A stretch of DNA of 23,041 nucleotides from Rhodocyclaceae bacterium UBA1310 (GTDB lineage: Bacteria > Pseudomonadota > Gammaproteobacteria > Burkholderiales > Rhodocyclaceae). Under the pieces are notes generated by a model that did not search any database, was not told the origin of the DNA, and saw only the letters and a list, made by a program, of their open reading frames with translations. Of the stretch, positions 14,283 to 21,024 are shown in pieces (position 1 is the first letter of the stretch; each line of letters starts with the position of its first letter). The DNA lies in the NCBI GenBank assembly GCA_002307175.1, contig DBTS01000015.1, positions 16,338-39,378 on the forward strand, written 5' to 3'. The translations under genes and the position numbers were made by a program.

Positions 14283-15599
14283 ATGCGCCTGGACGACTTA
14301 CACCTCTGGTACCTGGGTGACCCAAGCGCACCGTGCTACGTTGGCGCACTGAAACTGGTTTCCGCTGGGAAAGGGGTTTCGCTGCGTTACGACAAGGCGT
14401 GGTTGAGCAACGGCTTCGCGCTGAGCGAAGACCTTCCCCTCGTTGACTCAGAGTTTCTGCCCCCCGGCCGTCTCGCGACCGATGCGCAACGCGCAGTTGG
14501 TGCAGTCGACGATGCCCGGCCGGACCGTTGGGGCGAGAAGGTCATCCGCTTCGTCGACAAGCCCAAGCGCCTCTCCCTGATGGAGTATCTGTACTACGCT
14601 GGTGACGACCGGTTTGGGGCCCTGGGGATTTCTACGTCAGCAACTACGTACAGCCCGAGAGTCGGCGGGCCGCTTCCTCGGCTCGATGAGGTGCAGCAAC
14701 TCAGCGAAGTCGTGGCAAAGATTGAGGCCTTGGAGCCCCTCAGCGTACTGGAGGCCAAGATAATCGCGGGGGGCGGAAGCCCGCTTGGTGGAGCGAAGCC
14801 CAAGGCGCTCATCGACATCAACGGCGAGCAGTGGGTCATCAAGTTTTTCAACAATGAGCCGGTCGATACGCCACTCATCGAGCATGCGACGATGACGCTG
14901 GCCGCACGCGCGGGTATCTCCGTTGCGGAGACACAGGTTATTCATCTTGCTGACGCGAGCGCGATTGCCATTCGCCGTTTTGACCGCGAACAGGGCCGGC
15001 GGATTCACAGCATCTCGGCGGGCACCGCCATTCGCGCGGTTACTGCGTCTGGTGACGAGCCCGAGATGGGGTACCCCGCGTTGGCGCGAATCCTTCGCCG
15101 TGTAGGTATCGCTCAGGACGACGTCAACCAGCGCGATGCACGAGAGCTGTTCCGCCGCATGGTGTTCAATATTTTGATGGACAACACCGATGACCATGAG
15201 AAGAACCATTCGCTGCTTGTCGCGAGCCCGTTCGAACATGGGCGACTGAAGCTGGCCCCGGCCTACGATGTTTTGCCGACCAACTCAGGCCAGGGGTATC
15301 AAGAGTTCATTTGCGGTGCCCACGGACGGGATTCGACTCTCGAAAATGCGATGTCTCAGTGCGAGGCATTCGGCCTGCTCCCCGCCGAGGCTGCTGCCGA
15401 AGTCACCGCAATCATTGGTGTCGTGAACACATGGCAGGAGCATTTTGCACAGGCAGGTGTGTCGGCGCATGACATCGAAAATCTGGCGGAGCGTATCGAT
15501 GGCGAGGAACTCCTGAGTCAGCGAACTGGATTTGATGCAAGTCAGTTCCGGGCTACGCCAGCGAAGAAACCGCGGCAAAGCCCCTTTCGGCGTTCTTGA
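14283..15599 (+). CDS. hipA: HipA-family serine/threonine kinase toxin
   Basis: A 438-residue kinase, about the length of E. coli HipA (440). HipA toxins phosphorylate aminoacyl-tRNA synthetases (GltX in E. coli) and induce dormancy. Visible parts: an N-terminal HipA-N1 beta region (1-110), the loop GGGSPLGGAKPKAL with the likely autophosphorylated Ser166, ATP lysine Lys187 (WVIKFF), catalytic Asp303 and Asn308 (NTDDHEKNHSLL), and metal-binding Asp329 (LAPAYDVLP). All key residues are present, so it looks active. The start at 14283 follows AAGAAGG and is one base after the hipB stop. No terminator follows before the CRISPR array, 21 bp downstream. The target of this branch is not known to me. 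Confidence 0.93.
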   Translation: MRLDDLHLWYLGDPSAPCYVGALKLVSAGKGVSLRYDKAWLSNGFALSEDLPLVDSEFLPPGRLATDAQRAVGAVDDARPDRWGEKVIRFVDKPKRLSLMEYLYYAGDDRFGALGISTSATTYSPRVGGPLPRLDEVQQLSEVVAKIEALEPLSVLEAKIIAGGGSPLGGAKPKALIDINGEQWVIKFFNNEPVDTPLIEHATMTLAARAGISVAETQVIHLADASAIAIRRFDREQGRRIHSISAGTAIRAVTASGDEPEMGYPALARILRRVGIAQDDVNQRDARELFRRMVFNILMDNTDDHEKNHSLLVASPFEHGRLKLAPAYDVLPTNSGQGYQEFICGAHGRDSTLENAMSQCEAFGLLPAEAAAEVTAIIGVVNTWQEHFAQAGVSAHDIENLAERIDGEELLSQRTGFDASQFRATPAKKPRQSPFRRS

Positions 15600-15620
15600 T
15601 TCAGGGTCGAAGCGCGTGAT

Positions 15621-16848
15621 TTTCTGAGCCGCCTAAGCGGCAGTGAAGATGTACGCCTCTGGCCGTCACCTTGACTGATCTTTCTGAGCTGCCTACACGG
15701 CAGTGAAGAGTCCTGCGGGAGTGGCAACCGGGGCAATCGTTTTCTGAGCTGCCTACACGGCAGTGAAGGGGCGCTGCTACGCCCACGGGGCCGTGGTGCT
15801 TTTCTGAGCTGCCTACACGGCAGTGAAGAAACTGGCTGAAAAACTGAAGCGTTGGCGCCTTTTCTGAGCTGCCTACACGGCAGTGAAGGTCGAGCTGCGT
15901 GTGCAGATTGATCACTTCCATTTCTGAGCTGCCTACACGGCAGTGAAGATCTCGGCGACGGCGGCAGACATGGCGCGATATTTCTGAGCTGCCTACACGG
16001 CAGTGAAGCAGGTGAATGGGTGCGAGCATTGCGGGCATAATTTCTGAGCTGCCTACACGGCAGTGAAGGGGCTGGAAGCCGAATCGGTGAGCAGCACGTT
16101 TTTCTGAGCTGCCTACACGGCAGTGAAGCTGCTCGGGCACTCCAGAACCGTCAGAATCCATTTCTGAGCTGCCTACACGGCAGTGAAGTCCTTATGAGAT
16201 ACATTCATCAAACACGCATTTTTCTGAGCTGCCTACACGGCAGTGAAGATCCATCGGTGTTGGTGCGGGTGATCGAACTGTTTCTGAGCTGCCTACACGG
16301 CAGTGAAGAAGATTGACCGCTTTACGGATTCGCGGACAGCTTTCTGAGCTGCCTACACGGCAGTGAAGTTCAGGCCGGTGATTGTGTTGCCCTCCGACTT
16401 TTTCTGAGCTGCCTACACGGCAGTGAAGAGCGGTATGCAGTGGGCTCACGCTTGCCGGTTTTTCTGAGCTGCCTACACGGCAGTGAAGGTTGCAGTGCTG
16501 AGTGCGCCGTCATCATGCTTTTTCTGAGCTGCCTACACGGCAGTGAAGGCCATTCGTGAGCGGTATTGCATTGTGCCGTGTTTCTGAGCTGCCTACACGG
16601 CAGTGAAGGGTAGCCGTACGCAGGTACGCCTCCCTGCGGTTTTCTGAGCTGCCTACACGGCAGTGAAGGAAAAAATTGATGACATGGTTGCCCTATTGAT
16701 TTTCTGAGCTGCCTACACGGCAGTGAAGCTCATCGAGCACTGCAAGCGCGGTGGCGAGGATTTCTGAGCTGCCTACACGGCAGTGAAGTACGATTCGCGT
16801 GAGCGTGGGGCGATGCGCATTTTCTGAGCTGCCTACACGGCAGTGAAG
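15621..16848 (-). CRISPR. Type I-F CRISPR array, 21 repeats and 20 spacers
   Basis: Repeats of 28 bp start every 60 bp from 15621 to 16821, and all 20 spacers are exactly 32 bp. The repeat core is CTGCC-TACAC-GGCAG (plus strand). On minus the repeat ends in the 8-base handle CTCAGAAA after the Csy4 hairpin, close to the usual I-F handle CTAAGAAA, so pre-crRNA runs on the minus strand. All repeats are identical except the one at 15621-15648, which has three changes and a broken stem pair, marking the old, leader-distal end. The newest spacer is 16789-16820. By eye no spacer matches elsewhere in the window, and several read as open coding frames, as phage-gene spacers often do. Confidence 0.98.
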
Positions 16849-16977
16849 TAGAGACAATAACATCGGGGTGCCCCGTGCAGAGGGGCTCCCCGATGTTTTT
16901 CTGGCGTACACCTATTTGTGCAAGGATTTTGTGAGTATCTGATTTTTAAAGATCTTTTTTGAGCCCTGAAAAAAGGG
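16849..16977 (-). promoter_or_regulatory. CRISPR leader with IHF-like site
   Basis: The 129 bp between csy4 and the first repeat. On minus it starts CCCTTTTTTCAGGG and continues with an AT-rich part, as in other I-F leaders. AATCAGATACTCA (16932-16944, minus) matches the IHF consensus WATCARNNNNTTR at all but one position and lies 84 bp from the first repeat. IHF bends I-E and I-F leaders for spacer integration. The strong hairpin between this site and the array is unusual. No clear promoter boxes were identified. Confidence 0.75.
16859..16900 (+). terminator. Strong hairpin at the leader-array junction, plus-strand terminator
   Basis: AACATCGGGG pairs with CCCCGATGTT, then after one T-T mismatch GCCCC pairs with GGGGC across a 7-base loop. 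TTT follows on the plus strand (five T in a row counting the stem end). On minus the downstream sequence is TTATTG, a poor T tract, so termination favours plus-strand (antisense) transcripts leaving the array. It starts 11 bp from the first repeat. Confidence 0.7.
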
Positions 16978-17541
16978 TCAAAACCACGGGATCGTGGCGG
17001 TGCTGCTCAGGCCGTAGGCGTTGAACGGCCCTGCCACGGGCGCGGGCTGGCAGGGGAGGTGCTCGATGAAGAGGCGGAAGTGCTGCCCCGTGCTCTGGCT
17101 GCGCAGTGTGAGGTAGGGCAGAGCGAGCTGCTGTTCCACGCTGTCTGCAATGCGGGCGCGGGCTTCCTTTTCTGTCCAGCCGTGGCGTTTCATTTGCCGG
17201 CGGCGGATGCGGTCGGCATTGCTTTGGGCCTGCACGCGGCGAACCACGCGGAATTGTGCATCTGCCGGCACAGTTTGTGAGGGAGATGCCTGCAGATGGT
17301 CTGCCATGCCGCTGAGCCAGCCGGCCTGCATCAGTGCCTGCAGCCGTGCCTGTGTGCCGTGCAGGCGCAGGGTGTCGCCCAGCCCGGCGCCTTTAGTTCG
17401 GTGCTTCGGAAAGCTGATTCCGATATCCTCGGCCTGCAGACTCACCAGGGCCCGATGCAGCTTGGCGGCCAGTGCATTGAGCAGTTGAGGGGCTGGAAAT
17501 TCAGGGTCTGGCCGCAATTGCAGATCAATGTAGTGATCCAT
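16978..17541 (-). CDS. csy4: Cas6f/Csy4 crRNA endoribonuclease
   Basis: Cuts pre-crRNA at the 3' base of each repeat hairpin and stays bound to the crRNA 3' end in the Csy surveillance complex. The 187-residue product starts MDHYIDLQLRPDPEFP and ends in TIPWF, the same length as the Pseudomonas enzyme. Catalytic His29 (KLHRAL) and the serine in TLRSQSTGQHFRLF are present, as is the arginine-rich RNA-binding helix (RIRRRQMKRHG). The start at 17541 is one base after the csy3 stop; the longer frame upstream only overlaps csy3. It is the last cas gene before the leader. Confidence 0.97.
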   Translation of the reverse strand: MDHYIDLQLRPDPEFPAPQLLNALAAKLHRALVSLQAEDIGISFPKHRTKGAGLGDTLRLHGTQARLQALMQAGWLSGMADHLQASPSQTVPADAQFRVVRRVQAQSNADRIRRRQMKRHGWTEKEARARIADSVEQQLALPYLTLRSQSTGQHFRLFIEHLPCQPAPVAGPFNAYGLSSTATIPWF

Positions 17542-17542
17542 T

Positions 17543-18562
17543 TTAGTTGGCCTCGCCGAAAACCCCGCCACGTACCAGCACTGCGATGACAAAGTGCTGG
17601 TCGCCTGCTGTTTCGGGCGCTTTGCCCTTGAGCACCCAGTTGTCGAGCAGGGAATAGAAATCTGCCTTGGCCTTGGGCTGGCGATAGGCCTTGCCTTGTG
17701 TAGTGACTGAGCCGTACGGTTCCACAGCGATCGGGCCGAGTTCTTCGGCACCGGGGTACCAGGTGTCTATCGTGCGCAATGCGTTGCCCACCTTCTGTGA
17801 GTGAATGCCGGCTACGCCGCCAACGTGATACAGCGTCTTGCTTTTGCTGCTCTTGCTGCGGTCCAGGATCAGTTCCTGAGAGGGGAAGACTTCCTGCCCT
17901 TCGCCCACACGCACAAAGGCCGTGATTTCCAGCAGCACATGCTCACTGCCCGACAGCCCGGCGCAGATCAGGTTGGCGAGGGCTTCAAGTTCGGTACTGG
18001 TGGATTCTGCTTCGCGCAGCGACAGGGCCAGTGCATCGAAAGTCCAGGTCTGCGCGGCCTCGCCTTGCTGCAGACGCCGCACGGCCACCTCCACCTGCTC
18101 GGCCCCCACGCGGTTGCGCCACAGGAAGCGCCCGTTGGTGATGTTGTAGGCATAGCGGCGGGCCAGCGGCAGAAAGCCGTGCTGCTGCACATAGCCGCCT
18201 ACTGTGGTCAGCAGGGCCTTTTGATATTCCGCATCGTTGCAGGCCGACGGGGTTCCCGTGCCTGCCAGTACACGCAGCGTGAAGCGTACCCGCAGTGTGT
18301 CAGCGTCCGCCGGCAGGGCGGCTACGTCAACGGTCTGCAGGTTGGGGTTTTCGATGGCGGCATCGAGCTTGGCGGGGTCCTGATCCTTGGTCTTGAGGCG
18401 GTTGGAAATCGTGCCGCGCACAGATTTTTCTGTAATGCCCACAGCGGGCCACTGTTCGGCGTGTTCGCGATCATTCCATTTGCCTGCGCGGAAGAGGGCG
18501 TCGGAAGGATCGAGCTTGCGTTCGAAGGCGAGGACGGAGGCAGTCTTGAGTGTATCGGCCAT
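17543..18562 (-). CDS. csy3: Cas7f/Csy3 backbone subunit
   Basis: Forms the six-copy filament that holds the spacer part of crRNA in the I-F Csy complex. The 339-residue protein has the family start ASVLAFERKLDPSDALFRAG and the highly conserved SVRGTISNRLKTKDQDPAKL, SGLSGSEHVLLEI, VFPSQELILD and TIDTWYPGAEELGPIAVEPY. AAAGGAA precedes ATG 18562. It follows csy2 by 23 bp and abuts csy4, so it belongs to a single cas operon. Confidence 0.97.
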   Translation of the reverse strand: MADTLKTASVLAFERKLDPSDALFRAGKWNDREHAEQWPAVGITEKSVRGTISNRLKTKDQDPAKLDAAIENPNLQTVDVAALPADADTLRVRFTLRVLAGTGTPSACNDAEYQKALLTTVGGYVQQHGFLPLARRYAYNITNGRFLWRNRVGAEQVEVAVRRLQQGEAAQTWTFDALALSLREAESTSTELEALANLICAGLSGSEHVLLEITAFVRVGEGQEVFPSQELILDRSKSSKSKTLYHVGGVAGIHSQKVGNALRTIDTWYPGAEELGPIAVEPYGSVTTQGKAYRQPKAKADFYSLLDNWVLKGKAPETAGDQHFVIAVLVRGGVFGEAN

Positions 18563-18585
18563 GATGAATTCCTTTATGAGGTTAA

Positions 18586-19593
18586 TCAGTCAAATTCGTA
18601 GTGCAGGTCAGCGGAATCGGAAGATTCCGTTGCGTAGTCATTGCTGCAGCGGTAGAGGCCTTCCTCCGGGCTGCTTTTGGCATACCAGAGGATTTGTGTG
18701 GGGTCTTGCAGGCGGTGCGGGCTGATCCACTGCCCGATGGAATAGAGGCTTTCGACGAGCCGGAAAGGCGTATCCATGTCGCGTGCATTGGCTACGCTGC
18801 CGGCTGACTGTATGGGCGCAAGTGCGCCATATCCCACGGGAATCGGCACCACCCAGCCAAGATTCTTGCGGTCGTGTTGCCATTCGCCCTGCGTGGGGTT
18901 CTCTTCCGATTTCGGGCTGAAATGCCAATTCACGCGAGCCAGCGAGAGCCATGCATCCAGGCGTGAAGCTTGTGGCTGGGTGGCCTGCAGCTCGGCCAGA
19001 CGTTGTGCCAGCAGATCGTCACGCGCAACCAGGGCGAAGCCGGGTAGCAGGCGCATGCGCACGGCCCGGAATTTCGCGTGGCGATCATCTTCATTGCCCG
19101 AAAAATCCACGGCGTAAGGCTGGTAGCGCTTTTGCCAAGGCTTCTCAGGGGGCAGGAAAGAGCCCCCGGCAAGGCGCATGGCAGCAAGAATCTGCGCCAC
19201 CTTCGTGCAGTCGGCTTCCCGTTCTTCTGGTCGCTGCAGCCAGCGCGGGCAGTTCACCGCCAGCACAAGACTGACTTCCAGATGAATACGGCCTTCTTCC
19301 ACAATGGCTGCGGTGCTGCCATCCTTGCCTATCGGGTTGCGGGTGAGGCAGAAACTGCCGACAAACCCCTCATGCGTGCTTTGCTCCTGATAGTCGTGGC
19401 ATACCACGCCAAAGCCGGTGAAATCCAGATCCAGTCCGCTGGCCCGTGTCTTGCGTGACAGTGCCCAGGTCAGACCCATCAGGGCTGTGACGGAGGGAAA
19501 GCCGTGAGTGAGTGGGCTGGAAATGGCATTGGCGTTCTGAACGCGCAGATGGGGCAGCACCAGCAGGAAATCGTAATCCGGGCAGGTGTTCAT
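18586..19593 (-). CDS. csy2: Cas5f/Csy2 subunit
   Basis: Pairs with Csy1 at the 5' handle of crRNA at the tail of the Csy complex. The 335-residue product starts MNTCPDYDFLLVLPHLRVQN, followed by ANAISSPLTHGFPSVTALMG, the typical Csy2 N-terminus with a RAMP-like fold. ATG 19593 overlaps the csy1 stop as ATGA, which fixes the start; an upstream in-frame start at 19632 lies inside csy1. Length agrees with the family (about 330). Confidence 0.95.
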   Translation of the reverse strand: MNTCPDYDFLLVLPHLRVQNANAISSPLTHGFPSVTALMGLTWALSRKTRASGLDLDFTGFGVVCHDYQEQSTHEGFVGSFCLTRNPIGKDGSTAAIVEEGRIHLEVSLVLAVNCPRWLQRPEEREADCTKVAQILAAMRLAGGSFLPPEKPWQKRYQPYAVDFSGNEDDRHAKFRAVRMRLLPGFALVARDDLLAQRLAELQATQPQASRLDAWLSLARVNWHFSPKSEENPTQGEWQHDRKNLGWVVPIPVGYGALAPIQSAGSVANARDMDTPFRLVESLYSIGQWISPHRLQDPTQILWYAKSSPEEGLYRCSNDYATESSDSADLHYEFD

Positions 19594-20933
19594 GCGGCAC
19601 CTCCGGCCCTGCGCTGTTGCGGGATGGGCCAAGCGGTATCGATGATGGCCTGTCGTGCCCAGTGGCGGGCCTCAACATCGCCCACTGCAGTCAGCCCTGC
19701 AGCACGCAGACGTTCGTTGACCCAATTGGCAAAGCGCCCGGCCACATCGTCTGGCCAGTCTCCCCAGGTGTAGGCCGCATTGAAGGCGGTATCTTCCTGT
19801 TCGTGGCCTTCGCGTGGTGGCAACTCCGTGCGACCGCCGTCCAGCCAGAGTTTTTCGCTCTCGTGCAGAGTGCAGGCAGGGTCTTGCGTCCACCCCGCAG
19901 GCATCTGGGCGGAGATCTGGGCACCAAAGGCGGCAAACTCTTCGGCGAGGGCTTGTTCCATGCGTTCTCGTGTTTTTCGGGTGGGCTCTGTGGCCGGAGG
20001 ATTCTCAAGCAGAAATTCGGCAAGGCGTTTGACCAGCGCTTTCGCTGCGGGCGTATGACCGAAACGCTCGATGGCACTGTTGGTGTTCAGGATCTTGATC
20101 CTGTCATCAGTTCGCCAAGGCGGGGGCAGGGAAGCCAAGAGGTAGTTGGCTCCCCCACGCTCGCTGTTGAGCTGCGAGATATTCTGTGGCTTGGTGCCGC
20201 CAAGCTTGCGCACGGCCAAACCGCTGTAATTACGATAGCCAGCCGGATGAGCCTGTTTTGCACGGAAGGCCTGCCGGGCCTGGGTGTTGGCCTCTCCGAA
20301 GCGGGCTTCGGAGATTTCATTGTGTACTGCGTGGGCTAGGCTGCTGGAAAAAAGTGGCTGAAGCAGATGATATTGCGCATTGTCGGCAGGATTGGTGCCT
20401 ACAAGCCAATAGATCTGCTTGGCCATTTCATGCGAGCTGGTCTGCGGGCTGCTACGAACCAGACCGCAGAAGGCTCCGATCCAGGCCTGTGCTGTTTCCT
20501 GATCTGCATTCAACGCGAGACTCAGATCAGCGTCACCTTGCTGCATCCAGTCCAACAGCCGGTGGCCTTCCACCTCGATCTTGAGAAACTTGAAAACGTC
20601 CAGTGCGGCCGCATTGCCGACGATGTCGTCGTCAAAAGTGGCCCCTAGTGTATGTGTGCCAACTTCAGTGTGCTGCGGCAGGCTTTCTGGTGGCACATGC
20701 AGGCTGGTGCCGCGTGCGTCAGGGTGGGTAGCCTTGAGAACATGGGTGACAGCCTGGATTTGCGGCACCCGGCGCGCCGCGTCGGCAAGCCAGGTGGTGT
20801 ATTCGTACTTCTGTGATGTTTCTGCGCCGTCTTCCTTACCCTTGAGCTTGGCGTCTCGTCGCGCTTCGATAAACGCGGCGATGCTGGAGCGGAAAAGTTC
20901 GGAACGAGGCGACATGTCTGGCGCTTCAGTCAT
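19590..20933 (-). CDS. csy1: Cas8f/Csy1 large subunit
   Basis: Recognises the PAM and recruits Cas2-3 in type I-F interference. The 447-residue protein carries the family's N-terminal FIEARRDAKLKGK and the WLADAARRVPQIQAVTHVLK segment, with ATHPDARGTS following; length is close to the Pseudomonas protein. It is separate from csy2, as in I-F1 systems and unlike the fused Cas8/5 of transposon-borne I-F3. ATG 20933 has AAAGGA about 8 bases upstream and overlaps the 32-codon ORF by 8 bp. It is coupled to csy2 by an ATGA overlap. Confidence 0.95.
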   Translation of the reverse strand: MTEAPDMSPRSELFRSSIAAFIEARRDAKLKGKEDGAETSQKYEYTTWLADAARRVPQIQAVTHVLKATHPDARGTSLHVPPESLPQHTEVGTHTLGATFDDDIVGNAAALDVFKFLKIEVEGHRLLDWMQQGDADLSLALNADQETAQAWIGAFCGLVRSSPQTSSHEMAKQIYWLVGTNPADNAQYHLLQPLFSSSLAHAVHNEISEARFGEANTQARQAFRAKQAHPAGYRNYSGLAVRKLGGTKPQNISQLNSERGGANYLLASLPPPWRTDDRIKILNTNSAIERFGHTPAAKALVKRLAEFLLENPPATEPTRKTRERMEQALAEEFAAFGAQISAQMPAGWTQDPACTLHESEKLWLDGGRTELPPREGHEQEDTAFNAAYTWGDWPDDVAGRFANWVNERLRAAGLTAVGDVEARHWARQAIIDTAWPIPQQRRAGGAA

Positions 20934-21024
20934 CTAAAATTTCCTTTTGACTAAGTTTTTTCAGCGGTTTTGTATCGGTGATATATGACATTACGGTTGC
21001 TATGAATTTGTTTGCGGGGCTCAT
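20926..21024 (-). CDS. 32-codon ORF wedged between cas3 and csy1
   Basis: M-SPANKFIATVMSYITDTKP..., ending KEILDD, TGA. Its ATG overlaps the cas3 stop (ATGA) and its last 8 bp overlap the csy1 start, so ribosomes could pass from cas3 through it to csy1. The csy1 Shine-Dalgarno lies inside it. Composition is AT-rich against cas3 and csy1. It could be a real microprotein, a coupling device, or a spacer open by chance. Confidence 0.4.
   Translation of the reverse strand: MSPANKFIATVMSYITDTKPLKKLSQKEILDD

Noticed and set aside
15601..16911. Minus-strand open frames with LHCRVGSSE repeated every 20 residues
   Set aside because: They are translations of the CRISPR array: the 60-bp unit is a multiple of three, so the repeat is read in the same frame each time. 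No ribosome site or independent protein signal exists.
17801..18601. Plus-strand open frames across csy1, csy2 and csy3
   Set aside because: The csy genes on minus are unmistakable; the plus frames are mirror effects of GC3 bias.
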